Source: Hyphomonas polymorpha PS728
Lineage (GTDB): Bacteria > Pseudomonadota > Alphaproteobacteria > Caulobacterales > Hyphomonadaceae
Assembly: GCF_000685315.1 (NCBI RefSeq)
Contig: NZ_ARYM01000022.1
Location: forward strand, 1-61,950
Direction: 5' to 3'
DNA length: 61,950 nucleotides
Numbering within the stretch: position 1 is the stretch's first letter; every line of letters begins with the position of its first letter. This document shows positions 25,338 through 33,371 of the stretch, one piece after another. The notes beneath the pieces are model-generated. The model was given only the letters and a program-made list of their open reading frames with translations, made no database searches and was not told the DNA's origin. Position numbers and translations under genes: made by a program.

Positions 25338-25360
25338 GGCCCCTCCTTTGGAGAGGGGCC
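25338..25360 (-). terminator. Hairpin between icd and pnuC
   Basis: GGCCCCTC (25338-25345) pairs with GAGGGGCC (25353-25360) across a 7-base loop. It lies just past the icd stop on the minus strand. No T-run follows, so it may be a partial terminator or an mRNA 3'-end stabiliser. Confidence 0.55.
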
Positions 25361-25375
25361 CCCGCCTTAATTCAA

Positions 25376-26593
25376 TCAGGCTTTACCCATCTCGATTTCG
25401 AGGTTCTGGGCGACCTTTTCGATGAAGCCTTCGGTCGTCAGGTAGCCCTGGTCGGGGCCGACGAGGAGGGCGAGGTCCTTGGTCATGAAGCCAGCTTCGA
25501 CGGTCTTGATGATGGTCTTCTCGAGCGTCTGGGCGAACTTGCGCACTTCGGGGGTGTCGTCCATGCGGCCGCGATGGTCGAGGCCCTGCGTCCAGGCGTA
25601 GATCGAGGCGATCGAGTTGGTCGAGGTCGCTTCGCCCTTCTGGTGGGCGCGGTAGTGGCGGGTGACGGTGCCGTGAGCGGCTTCGGCTTCGACGGTCTTG
25701 CCATCGGGGCTGAGCAGAACCGACGTCATCAGCCCGAGCGAGCCGTAACCTTGGGCCACGGTGTCAGACTGAACGTCGCCGTCATAGTTCTTACAGGCCC
25801 AGACATAACCGCCCGACCATTTCATGGCAGCGGCGACCATGTCGTCGATGAGGCGGTGCTCGTAGGTGCCTTTGAATTCGGCGAACTTGTCCTTGAATTC
25901 CTTGTCCCACAGCTCCTGGAAGATGTCCTTGAAGCGGCCGTCATAAGCTTTGAGGATGGTGTTCTTGGTGGAGAGGTAGACCGGCAGCTTGCGCTGGAGG
26001 CCGTAGTTGAACGAGGCGCGGGCGAAATCGCGGATCGACTCGTCGATGTTGTACATGCCCATCGCGATGCCCGAGCCGGGGAAGTCGTAGACTTCCTTCT
26101 CGATCACCTGGCCGTCTTCGCCTTCGAATTTCATCGTCAGCTTGCCCTTGCCGGGGACGAGGAAGTCAGTGGCGCGGTACTGGTCGCCGAAAGCGTGGCG
26201 GCCGATGATGACCGGCTTGGTCCAGCCCGGCACGAGGCGCGGGATGTTGGAGATGACGATCGGCTCGCGGAAGACGACGCCGCCGAGGATGTTGCGGATG
26301 GTGCCGTTGGGCGACTTCCACATCTTCTTGAGGCCAAATTCCTCAACCCGGGCTTCGTCCGGCGTGATCGTGGCGCATTTGACGGCGACGCCGTATTTCT
26401 TGGTGGCTTCGGCCGCGTCGATAGTGATCTGGTCGTCGGTTTCGTCGCGTTTCTGGATCGAAAGATCGTAATATTTCAGGTCGATATCGAGGTAGGGGTG
26501 GATCAGCTTATCCTTGATGATCTGCCAGATGATCCGGGTCATCTCATCGCCGTCCATCTCGACTACGGGGTTTTTGACCTTGATCTTCGCCAT
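25376..26593 (-). CDS. icd: NADP-dependent isocitrate dehydrogenase (eukaryotic-type, homodimeric)
   Basis: This 405-residue enzyme converts isocitrate to 2-oxoglutarate in the TCA cycle. [20 protein letters not shown] at the start, [20 protein letters not shown] for the substrate-binding region, [20 protein letters not shown] for the metal aspartates, and [17 protein letters not shown] for NADP binding identify the type II (eukaryotic-like) NADP-IDH typical of alphaproteobacteria. It diverges from the trmJ-like gene with 85 bp between starts. The spacing before the start lacks a strong ribosome site (GGATTCTAAAAA). Confidence 0.97.
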   Translation of the reverse strand: MAKIKVKNPVVEMDGDEMTRIIWQIIKDKLIHPYLDIDLKYYDLSIQKRDETDDQITIDAAEATKKYGVAVKCATITPDEARVEEFGLKKMWKSPNGTIRNILGGVVFREPIVISNIPRLVPGWTKPVIIGRHAFGDQYRATDFLVPGKGKLTMKFEGEDGQVIEKEVYDFPGSGIAMGMYNIDESIRDFARASFNYGLQRKLPVYLSTKNTILKAYDGRFKDIFQELWDKEFKDKFAEFKGTYEHRLIDDMVAAAMKWSGGYVWACKNYDGDVQSDTVAQGYGSLGLMTSVLLSPDGKTVEAEAAHGTVTRHYRAHQKGEATSTNSIASIYAWTQGLDHRGRMDDTPEVRKFAQTLEKTIIKTVEAGFMTKDLALLVGPDQGYLTTEGFIEKVAQNLEIEMGKA

Positions 26594-26678
26594 TTTTTAG
26601 AATCCTTGCGCTGCGTACGGTTTGCGGGGGCTATAGCAGACCCACAGGCCGCGTCAAAACCCGGAAAGATAGCCAGTT

Positions 26679-27425
26679 ATGCAAGGCAATCCTGCAATTA
26701 TCCTCCATGCCCCCCAATTGGGCGAAAACATCGGCGCAGCGGCCCGTGTGATGCTGAATTTCGGGCTCACGGACCTGCGGCTGGTGAGCCCCCGGGACGG
26801 ATGGCCGAGCGCAGCGGCCGAGGCGATGTCGGCCGGGGCGCTGGGCCAGGGCGTGAGTGTGACGGTGTTTGATACGCTGGAAGCGGCGATGACGGGGTTG
26901 ACCTACACGGTTGCCACCACGGCGCGGCCGCGGGGCATGGAGAAAGAAGTGTTCGGGGCGGCCGAAGCGGTCGGTGCGCTGAAAGCCCGGCAAGGACAGG
27001 TGGCGGTGCTGTTTGGCGGGGAGAAATCCGGCCTGCCGAACGAGGCGGTGGCCCTCTGCGACGCGATCCTCACTTATCCGGTGAACCCGGCTTTCTCCTC
27101 GCTGAACCTGGCGCAGGCGGTCGGCGTGTTCTGCCACCAATGGGGGGCGAGCGCGGGCCTGGAGGGGAAATTCGGCGGCAAGGGCGAGGGTGTGGACGCG
27201 CCGGCGACACGCGAAAACCTGATCGGCATGTTCGAGCATTTCGAGGCGGAGCTGGAGCGGGCAGGTTATTTCTATCCGCCGGAAAAAACGCCGGTGATGA
27301 TTACCAACCTGCGCAACGCGCTCGTGCGCGCTCAGTGGACGGAGCAGGAGGTGCGCACTTTTCGCGGGGCGATCAAGGCGCTGAGCCTGGGGCGCGGGAA
27401 GGCGCGGGTGGTAAGGGAGGAGTGA
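26679..27425 (+). CDS. trmJ: TrmJ-like tRNA/rRNA 2'-O-methyltransferase (SpoU family)
   Basis: This 248-residue SPOUT methyltransferase has the trefoil-knot motifs: IILHAPQLGENIGAAARVML, then LRLVSPRDGWP, QVAVLFGGEKSGLPNEAVAL and YPVNPAFSSLNLAQAVGVFC. The layout, with a C-terminal extension of about 80 residues ending in a basic tail, matches TrmJ, which methylates the ribose of tRNA position 32. The substrate position cannot be proved from sequence. It diverges from icd, and a GTCGGAT/ATCCGAC hairpin follows its stop. Confidence 0.88.
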   Translation: MQGNPAIILHAPQLGENIGAAARVMLNFGLTDLRLVSPRDGWPSAAAEAMSAGALGQGVSVTVFDTLEAAMTGLTYTVATTARPRGMEKEVFGAAEAVGALKARQGQVAVLFGGEKSGLPNEAVALCDAILTYPVNPAFSSLNLAQAVGVFCHQWGASAGLEGKFGGKGEGVDAPATRENLIGMFEHFEAELERAGYFYPPEKTPVMITNLRNALVRAQWTEQEVRTFRGAIKALSLGRGKARVVREE

Positions 27426-27435
27426 GGGGGCGGGC

Positions 27436-27466
27436 GTCGGATTTCGGCCTGCGGCCTCTATCCGAC
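27436..27466 (+). terminator. Hairpin after the trmJ-like gene
   Basis: GTCGGAT (27436-27442) pairs with ATCCGAC (27460-27466), with an inner GGCC/GGCC stem. It lies 10 bp after the stop. No T-run follows. The remaining 175 bp before the next start show no other clear element. Confidence 0.5.
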
Positions 27467-27641
27467 CTACGAGTCGACCCCGAACAGTTAGCGAGTTCTT
27501 AAGAAACTCGTGGGAATTTTTCCTTCAATCATGAAGCAAAGAATTTGCGGAAGCGGGCGGTCTGGTGGGGCGCGTCTGGCTGTTTCTGTTTGTGGTGCTT
27601 CGTGGTGCCGGTGCCCTTGCGAACTATTATGGAGATGACCC

Positions 27642-27989
27642 GTGTCGCAAACTGCCTATCTGGTTTCCTGCGAAATTCTGTGCGGCGAGGGGAGCGATGG
27701 CGCCCTTGAAGGCATGGACAGCGCGTATGTGATCGTTGGCGTCTATGCCGCCAATGACGAAGAAGCGATGACCAAGGTTGAAGCCTCGCTCGAGGAAGAA
27801 GGCTATGGCCTGGTGGAGGCCGACTGGATCGCTCCGGCCGCCGACATGGAATGGGAAGACGAAGAAGCCGCCGTTGAAGCCGCCGATCTGGTGGCGCGCC
27901 TGGCGACCATTCCGGACGAGGTGGTCTATGGGCCGCTCTACCCCACGGTGGAGGAAGACGAGGACGAAGAAGTCGAAGAGGCCGCCTGA
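27642..27989 (+). CDS. Acidic hypothetical protein
   Basis: This 115-residue protein starts at a GTG preceded by TATGGAG. The first 75 residues look like a small alpha-beta domain (AYLVSCEILCGEGSDGALEG, then MDSAYVIVGVYAANDEEAMT), with a regular helix KVEASLEEEGYGLVEADW. The C-terminal part is very acidic (WEDEEAAVEAADL and EEDEDEEVEEAA), giving a strongly negative protein. I do not recognise a family. A perfect terminator directly downstream and clean codon use support it as a real single-gene unit. Confidence 0.75.
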   Translation: MSQTAYLVSCEILCGEGSDGALEGMDSAYVIVGVYAANDEEAMTKVEASLEEEGYGLVEADWIAPAADMEWEDEEAAVEAADLVARLATIPDEVVYGPLYPTVEEDEDEEVEEAA

Positions 27990-28026
27990 CCGCGCGCCTT
28001 GGTTGGTTAGACTGGGAAAAGGGAAG

Positions 28027-28055
28027 CGGCCACTCCGGGGAGTGGCCGTTTTTTT
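28027..28055 (+). terminator. Strong rho-independent terminator
   Basis: CGGCCACTCC (28027-28036) pairs with GGAGTGGCCG (28039-28048) and seven T residues follow. It ends the acidic-protein transcript. Confidence 0.9.
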
Positions 28056-28111
28056 GTCCGATAATTAGTGGGCGTTCGTTTCGGGACGGCGTTGCGCGCC
28101 CTCACCCCCAA

Positions 28112-28143
28112 CCCCCTCTCCCTAAAGGGCGAGGGGGCTTTTT
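28112..28143. terminator. Second hairpin between converging genes
   Basis: CCCCCTC (28112-28118) pairs with GAGGGGG (28131-28137), with an inner CCC/GGG extension, followed by CTTTTT on the plus strand. It lies 3 bp beyond the 3' end of the minus-strand crotonase gene and resembles a dispersed CCCTCTCCC-type palindrome. Confidence 0.65.
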
Positions 28144-28146
28144 AGG

Positions 28147-28911
28147 TTACTTGCCCTTCCAGACCGGGGCGCGTTTTTCGATGAAGGCGCGGGGGCCTTC
28201 TTTATAGTCTTCGGTGGTGACGAGGCTGGCGAAGGCCTTGCCGGAGTCTTTCCAGAGTTCCTCGTCAGACTTGGTGAAAGCGTCGAGGGCGACCGTGCGG
28301 CTGGCGAAGACGGCGAGCGGGGCGTTGGCGGTGATGCGGGCGGCGAGCTTTTCGGCTTCGGCCATCACTTCGGCTTCCGGAACGACCTTGTTGACCATGC
28401 CGAGTTCATAGGCGCGCTGGGAAGAGAGCGGGTCGCCGGTCAGGATGGCTTCCAGGGCGGCGGCCTTACCGATCTGGCGGGGCAGGCGGAAGAGACCGCC
28501 GGCGCCGGCGACGAGGGAACGCTTGACTTCCGGCAGGCCGAAATTGGTGTCGTCAGCGGCGACGATCAGGTCGCAGGAGAGGGCGATCTCGGTGCCACCG
28601 GCGAGGGCCGAGCCGGTGATGGCGGCGATCAGCGGCTTGGTGCGCTCACGCCTCGCGATGCCGGCGAAACCGCCTTTCTTGGTGGAGAGGGCGCCGCCAT
28701 TGCCGGCGGAGATTTCTTTGAGGTCAGCGCCCGCGCAGAAGGCCTTGCCGACGGCAGTGAGGATGCCAACCCAGACTTCGGGATCTGCTTCCATCTGGTC
28801 GAGCGCAGCTTCCATGGTGGCGGCCATTTCGCCGTTGATGGCGTTGCGGGCTTCCGGGCGGTTCATCGTGATGATCGCGACGTTGCCTTTTTTGACGTAT
28901 TCGACGGGCAT
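28147..28911 (-). CDS. Enoyl-CoA hydratase (crotonase family)
   Basis: This 254-residue crotonase hydrates trans-2-enoyl-CoA in beta-oxidation. The oxyanion segment KAFCAGADLKEISAGNGG and the catalytic region TNFGLPEVKRSLVAGAGGLF, which keeps the acidic residue (PE), are both present; the C-terminal helix ends YKEGPRAFIEKRAPVWKGK. It diverges from a pair of acyl-CoA dehydrogenase genes across a 108-bp region with a perfect 17-bp inverted repeat, and the three genes probably work on the same acyl-CoA. The chain type is unknown. Confidence 0.92.
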   Translation of the reverse strand: MPVEYVKKGNVAIITMNRPEARNAINGEMAATMEAALDQMEADPEVWVGILTAVGKAFCAGADLKEISAGNGGALSTKKGGFAGIARRERTKPLIAAITGSALAGGTEIALSCDLIVAADDTNFGLPEVKRSLVAGAGGLFRLPRQIGKAAALEAILTGDPLSSQRAYELGMVNKVVPEAEVMAEAEKLAARITANAPLAVFASRTVALDAFTKSDEELWKDSGKAFASLVTTEDYKEGPRAFIEKRAPVWKGK

Positions 28912-28956
28912 TCTGGTGTCTCCCTGATATTGAGTGGCGCTCAGCTAAGGGCCTTT

Positions 28957-28997
28957 CCCCAACGTCGCGCAAGAACCCCTCTTGCGCGACGTTGGGG
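28957..28997. promoter_or_regulatory. Perfect 17-bp inverted repeat in the divergent crotonase/acyl-CoA dehydrogenase promoter
   Basis: CCCCAACGTCGCGCAAG (28957-28973) is exactly complementary to 28981-28997 with a 7-base loop. It lies 45 bp from the crotonase start and 22 bp from the acyl-CoA dehydrogenase start. It could be a repressor operator shared by both directions, or a transcribed hairpin in the 5' leaders. Confidence 0.7.
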
Positions 28998-29019
28998 CAA
29001 GCCGCCACAGAGTTGCGTC

Positions 29020-30213
29020 ATGAAGCTGACACTCGACCCTCAATATGAAGCCTTTCGCAAAGAGGTCTCCCAGACCCTCGCGAAGAACGCCCACCTTGCG
29101 CCCATGGCAGACGACAAGGGGTACAAGAACCCCAAGCGCCTCGCCTGGCAGAAATTCCTGATCGAGAATGGCCTCGCGGCCCGCACGATCCCGAAGGAAT
29201 ATGGCGGATACGGCGCTGAGCCGGACATCCTCAAAGCGCGCATCATCGCCGAGGAGTTTGCCCGCACGCGCCTGCCGGGGCCGATGGCGGGGCAGGGTAT
29301 TTCGATGTTCGTGCCGACGCTGCTGGAGCTGGGCACAGAGGCGCAGAAACAGGCCTATATCCGCCCGACGATCCATGGCGAGATGATCTGGTGCCAGGGC
29401 TACTCTGAGCCGGGGGCGGGATCGGACCTCGCCGCGCTGCGCACCAGCGCTGTGGAAGACGGCGATCACTATATCATCAACGGATCGAAGATCTGGACCT
29501 CGACGGCGAAACAGGCCGACATGATCTTCTGCCTTGTACGGACTGACCCGAACGCCAAGAAGCATGAGGGCATCACCTACATCACCTTCCCGATGAGTAC
29601 GCCGGGCATCGAGGTGCGCCCGCTGGTCGATATGACGGGTACGGCGAACTTCAACGAGGTGTTTTTCACCGATGTGCGCGTGCCGAAAAGCGGCGTGATC
29701 TTTGCGCCGAACAAAGGCTGGCAGGTGGCAAATGCCACGCTGACGCATGAGCGTGGCATGTTGGGCGACCCGAACGCGACCAAGGCGCGGCTGCTGGAAC
29801 TCATTGCGCTGATGAAGGCCGAGACGGTGAACGGTGAGCGCCTGATCGATAATCCGATGCTGCGCGACCGGCTGATGAAGCTGCAGGGCGAAGTGTATGC
29901 GATGCAGGCCAATGGCCTGCGCATCACGACGAGCCGTCTGCAGGGGCAGCCGGCGGGGCTCGCGGGGCTGGTGGTTAAGCTGCAGGGGTGCGATCTCAAT
30001 CACGAGATTGCGCGCCTGGCCATCGACGCGCTCGGGGAACTGGGCATCCTTTATGAGGAGGGCGAGCATCTGCGCAGCGGGGGCACCTGGCAGTGGCGCT
30101 ATATGTACGACCTCGGACTGATCATCGGTGGCGGCACCGCCCAGATCCAGAAGAACATCATTGCGGAACGCGGCCTCGACATGCCGCGTGAGCCGAAGCT
30201 CGCAAAGGCGTAA
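29020..30213 (+). CDS. Acyl-CoA dehydrogenase (first of an adjacent pair)
   Basis: The ATG at 29020 gives 397 residues; the longer frame would begin inside the inverted repeat. This flavoenzyme introduces the alpha-beta double bond into acyl-CoA. FAD-binding and active-site stretches include WCQGYSEPGAGSDLAALRTS, KIWTSTAKQADMIFCLVRTD and the C-terminal GGGTAQIQKNIIAERGLDMP. The next gene, 5 bp downstream, encodes a second, shorter and dissimilar acyl-CoA dehydrogenase. In known heteromeric FadE pairs (steroid and branched-acid catabolism in actinobacteria) such adjacent genes form one alpha2beta2 enzyme, which is likely here. Confidence 0.93.
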   Translation: MKLTLDPQYEAFRKEVSQTLAKNAHLAPMADDKGYKNPKRLAWQKFLIENGLAARTIPKEYGGYGAEPDILKARIIAEEFARTRLPGPMAGQGISMFVPTLLELGTEAQKQAYIRPTIHGEMIWCQGYSEPGAGSDLAALRTSAVEDGDHYIINGSKIWTSTAKQADMIFCLVRTDPNAKKHEGITYITFPMSTPGIEVRPLVDMTGTANFNEVFFTDVRVPKSGVIFAPNKGWQVANATLTHERGMLGDPNATKARLLELIALMKAETVNGERLIDNPMLRDRLMKLQGEVYAMQANGLRITTSRLQGQPAGLAGLVVKLQGCDLNHEIARLAIDALGELGILYEEGEHLRSGGTWQWRYMYDLGLIIGGGTAQIQKNIIAERGLDMPREPKLAKA

Positions 30214-30218
30214 GGCAC

Positions 30219-31265
30219 ATGGAATTTGCACTTTCCGAAGACCAGCGCATGCTGCAGGACAGCCTGAAGGGCGTCCTCAATGATGCTGCTTCCCTTGACC
30301 GTATCCGGAAGATCGCTGTGGGCGATGCCGGGGAGAGCGCCGTTCTGGACGGGGCGCTGACGGAGTTTGGCCTGGCGGCGCTGATGGTGCCGGAGGCGGC
30401 CGGCGGGCTGGGGCTGGGCGCGCTGGACGCCTGCCTCGTGCAGGAGGCGCTGGGCTATAATGTGGCGCCCTCGCGGTTCCTGGCGACTGCCGTGGCCGCG
30501 CAGGCGCTGGCCGGGCATGCGGATGTGCTGGGCGCCATTGCGGCGGGCGAGGCGAAGTTTGCTCTGGCGCTGACGGAGGTTTCCTCGCGGCGCGATGGCG
30601 CGGGCGTGGAGCTGAAGGGCGGCAAGCTCAGCGGCAAATCCCTGCTGGCGCAATCGGTGGACGGGGCAACGCATATCCTGGTGGCTGATACCGCCGGGGC
30701 GTGGCATTCGGTTTCTGCGGCAGATGCGGGCGTGACCGGGATGCAGACGATTGACCGGACACGGACGTTCCATGAGGTTACCCTGGATGGGGCCAGGCCG
30801 CTGGTCAGCGTGACGCCGGGCGTGGAAGTGCTGGCGCTGGCGCGGCTGCTGGTGGCAGCAGATACCCTTGGCGCGGCGCAGGCGATGATCGACAAGGCGG
30901 TCGCCTATGCCAAGGAGCGCCAGCAGTTTGGCCGGGTGATCGGTTCGTTCCAGGCGGTCAAGCATATGTGCGCCGAGATGGCCGCGAAGCTGGAGCCGGC
31001 GCGGGCGCTGATCTGGCATGCGGCCCATGCGCTGGATATCGCCGATGAGGAAGGCCCGATGATGGCCAACCTCGCAAAGGCGCATCTGGCCGAGGTGGGC
31101 ACGTTCGTGGCGCGCACATCGACCGAGGTGCATGGCGGCATGGGCTTCACTGATCTGGTTGGCCTCCATTACTGGTACAAGCGCATCGGCGTGAACCGGC
31201 AATTGCTGGGCAGCCCGGAGCAGGCGCGCCAGACAGCGGCCGAACTACAAGGACTGGTTGCATAA
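30219..31265 (+). CDS. Acyl-CoA dehydrogenase (second of the pair)
   Basis: This 348-residue protein has the acyl-CoA dehydrogenase fold but is shorter and more degenerate than its upstream partner. It begins MEFALSEDQRMLQDSLKGVL; VPEAAGGLGLGALDACLVQE and the C-terminal AYAKERQQFGRVIGSFQAVK are family segments, and STEVHGGMGFTDLVGLHYWY marks the flavin-contact region. The FAD-binding middle domain is poorly conserved. Short spacing (5 bp) supports a heterotetramer with the first protein. The substrate is unknown; the divergent crotonase would take the product. Confidence 0.9.
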   Translation: MEFALSEDQRMLQDSLKGVLNDAASLDRIRKIAVGDAGESAVLDGALTEFGLAALMVPEAAGGLGLGALDACLVQEALGYNVAPSRFLATAVAAQALAGHADVLGAIAAGEAKFALALTEVSSRRDGAGVELKGGKLSGKSLLAQSVDGATHILVADTAGAWHSVSAADAGVTGMQTIDRTRTFHEVTLDGARPLVSVTPGVEVLALARLLVAADTLGAAQAMIDKAVAYAKERQQFGRVIGSFQAVKHMCAEMAAKLEPARALIWHAAHALDIADEEGPMMANLAKAHLAEVGTFVARTSTEVHGGMGFTDLVGLHYWYKRIGVNRQLLGSPEQARQTAAELQGLVA

Positions 31266-31330
31266 TCTGAGGCAGTCTTAAAAATTGCACAACCTGGTCG
31301 CGAGTTTCGGCTTGCGATTAACCATGGGTT

Positions 31331-31375
31331 GTGTATTCACTTCTCCAGAATACACGCACTGGTCGTATTCTGGAG
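31331..31375 (+). promoter_or_regulatory. Two mutually exclusive stem-loops overlapping a ribosome-binding site
   Basis: Stem 1 pairs GTGTATTC (31331-31338) with GAATACAC (31348-31355). Stem 2 pairs CTCCAGAATAC (31343-31353) with GTATTCTGGAG (31365-31375). They share 31348-31353, so only one can form. Stem 2 includes the GGAG of the ribosome site GGAGAGG (31372-31378) before the ATG at 31386. An RNA switch controlling translation is possible; a protein operator made of repeated GTATTC boxes is the alternative. Confidence 0.5.
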
Positions 31376-31385
31376 AGGGTGATTT

Positions 31386-31940
31386 ATGTCTGAGATCTTG
31401 ATCGACTATGCGCGGCTGGCAAAGCGCGCGGACGAGTTTGGTTTTCGCCGGGGAGAGTTCCTGGAGCTGAAGGCAGGCCTACGCCTGGCCGAAGAGCTGA
31501 CCGGGCAGACCATGGCGACGCCGGAATCGATCACCTGGATCGACAGCCTGACGGGTATGACGGGCTGGGTGACGGGCGATCCGGTGGACGGGATTTTCAT
31601 TTCCGTGCCGCTGTCGGCGGCGGGCGTTGTGGCGGTGCGCGATGGCAGCTTCGTGCCCGCCTGGCCGTCGCTGGGCCATATCTGCTGTGAGGGCGAGCTC
31701 TGCGGCGGCATCTATATCGGCGTCTATGCCGGGGCGAACAAGGACGCGCGCCGCCGGGTGATGATGGCCGCAGGGGTGATCCGCGTGGATGGCTTTGCGG
31801 CCGTGCCCTGTTTTGCCCGCGGGGCGACGGAGGATGGCAAGCGCTCCATGGCGTCGCTGGGGTTCCAGCCGATTGAAGGCGGGCTGAGCGATCTCTGGGG
31901 GCAGGAGCCGCTGCCGCAATCGCGGGAGGATGCCGCTTGA
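31386..31940 (+). CDS. Hypothetical protein, partner of a GNAT gene
   Basis: This 184-residue protein has no family I recognise. It begins with helical MSEILIDYARLAKRADEFGF, followed by charged helices up to about residue 35. The middle part is hydrophobic and glycine-rich, with PVDGIFISVPLSAAGVVAVR and the cysteine-containing LGHICCEGELCGGIYIGVYA, then ARRRVMMAAGVIRVDGFAAV. It looks like a soluble alpha-beta protein, possibly itself related to GNAT or LuxR-ligand-type folds, but that is speculation. The TTGA overlap with the next gene and a structured 5' leader show it to be the first gene of a coupled two-gene unit. Confidence 0.8.
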   Translation: MSEILIDYARLAKRADEFGFRRGEFLELKAGLRLAEELTGQTMATPESITWIDSLTGMTGWVTGDPVDGIFISVPLSAAGVVAVRDGSFVPAWPSLGHICCEGELCGGIYIGVYAGANKDARRRVMMAAGVIRVDGFAAVPCFARGATEDGKRSMASLGFQPIEGGLSDLWGQEPLPQSREDAA

Positions 31941-32566
31941 GCCGCTATCCATCGATTGGTGAGCTTGTGCTGGCGCGGCCCCTGCCGGAGGGGGCACTGG
32001 AGGCCTTCTCGGCCCGCCCCGCGCGAACACTGGAAGAGTATCAGCAGGCGATGGCCATCCGCGCGGCGGTGTATATGGCCGAGCAGGATTGCCCGTATGA
32101 CGAAGAGTATGACGGCAATGATTTCACGGCCACGCATATGGTGGTCTATGCCGGGGCACGCCCGATCGGGACCATCCGTGTGCGGTGGTTCGCGGGCTTT
32201 GCGAAGGTGGAGCGGACCTCGATCCTGCCGGCTTTCCGGGGGACACCAGCGCTGAAGGTGCTGCTGGCGGAGACGTTCGAGATTATCGCGCGGAAGGGGT
32301 ACCGGATGGCGCTGGCGCAGATACAGGCGCGGCTGTGGCCTACCTGGAGCCGGGTGTTCCGGTGCCGGCTGGTGACCGGGCGGCAGGGATTTGCCTTTTC
32401 GGGATATGAGTATGCCGAAATGGAAATTCCCGTGCCGCGCCATCCGGAGACATTGAGCGTGCGGGCTGATCCGCTGCAGGTGATCCGGCCGGAAGGCGCC
32501 TGGGACGAGCCGGGCGTGCTGGACAAATCCGCCGGACGGCCGACTGATGGGGCGCAGGCAGCGTAG
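31937..32566 (+). CDS. GNAT-family acyl/acetyltransferase
   Basis: This 209-residue protein starts at a TTG that overlaps the previous stop (TTGA), with GGGAGGA six bases before it. The central domain resembles GNAT proteins: AIRAAVYMAEQDCPYDEEYD, HMVVYAGARPIGTIRVRWFA and KVERTSILPAFRGTPALKVL, the last being the acyl-CoA-binding loop. The C-terminal 60 residues (from about 150) are unusual for the family. The EQDCP..EEYD pattern is shared with ElaA-like and more distantly with autoinducer-synthase-like GNATs. Substrate unknown; tight coupling suggests that the upstream hypothetical protein is its partner or substrate. Confidence 0.82.
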   Translation: MSRYPSIGELVLARPLPEGALEAFSARPARTLEEYQQAMAIRAAVYMAEQDCPYDEEYDGNDFTATHMVVYAGARPIGTIRVRWFAGFAKVERTSILPAFRGTPALKVLLAETFEIIARKGYRMALAQIQARLWPTWSRVFRCRLVTGRQGFAFSGYEYAEMEIPVPRHPETLSVRADPLQVIRPEGAWDEPGVLDKSAGRPTDGAQAA

Positions 32567-32722
32567 CGCGGGTTGAGTGGTCCCGCAGTGCGTCATGACA
32601 CCGGGGGCATTTTGCGGGATGGGTGCTTGTCATCGTGGGCGACACGGGCCACAACAACGTTGACAGCGGCGCGCCGGTGGACGGCGTGGCTTGATCATCG
32701 ACTGACTGCCGGGACGTGACGC

Positions 32723-33358
32723 ATGACTGACGCCATCCAGAAACTTGATGCCGCCGCCCGAAAAGCGCCGGTTGTGCCGGTGCTGGTGGTGGATTCGGCT
32801 GCTTCGGCAGCGCCCCTGGCGATGGCGCTGGCGGAAGCGGGCGTGATGATTGCGGAAGTGACGCTGCGAACCGCAGACGGGCTGAAGGTGATCGAGGCGA
32901 TGCGCAAGGCGGCGCCGGGGCTGATCGTCGGGGCGGGTACGGTGCTCACCGGGCGGGATGTTGAGGCGGCGCTGAATGCAGGTGCGGAGTTCCTCGTGTC
33001 GCCGGGCATGTCGCCGGGTTTGCGGGCGGCGCTGGGCGGGCGGGAGCATCTGATGATCCCCGGCGTGGCGACGGCGAGCGAAGCCATGGCGCGGTCTGAG
33101 GAAGGATTTCAGCGGCTGAAACTGTTCCCGGCAGCGATTGCCGGCGGGGTGCCCGCGCTGAAGGCGCTGGCCGGGCCGCTGCCGCATCTGAAATTCATGC
33201 CGACGGGCGGCATCACGGAAGGCGAGGTGTCGTCTTATCTGGCGCAGCCGAACGTGTTTGCGGTGGGCGGTTCGTGGATCGCGGGCCAGGCGGATATCGC
33301 GGCGGGCAATTGGGCGAAGATCACAGCCACGGCGCAGCGCCTGCTGACACCGGCCTGA
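32723..33358 (+). CDS. eda: 2-dehydro-3-deoxy-phosphogluconate (KDPG) aldolase
   Basis: This 211-residue class I aldolase cleaves KDPG to pyruvate and glyceraldehyde 3-phosphate in the Entner-Doudoroff pathway. IAEVTLRTADGLKVIEAMRK contains the catalytic glutamate, GAGTVLTGRDVEAALNAGAE and FLVSPGMSPGL follow, and the Schiff-base lysine is in RLKLFPAAIAGGVPALKALA, with MPTGGI closing the phosphate site. No edd or glucose-6-phosphate dehydrogenase gene is near. It may also serve as 4-hydroxy-2-oxoglutarate aldolase. The 156 bp before it hold no clear element. Confidence 0.94.
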   Translation: MTDAIQKLDAAARKAPVVPVLVVDSAASAAPLAMALAEAGVMIAEVTLRTADGLKVIEAMRKAAPGLIVGAGTVLTGRDVEAALNAGAEFLVSPGMSPGLRAALGGREHLMIPGVATASEAMARSEEGFQRLKLFPAAIAGGVPALKALAGPLPHLKFMPTGGITEGEVSSYLAQPNVFAVGGSWIAGQADIAAGNWAKITATAQRLLTPA

Positions 33359-33371
33359 GGCGCGGGCTGCT

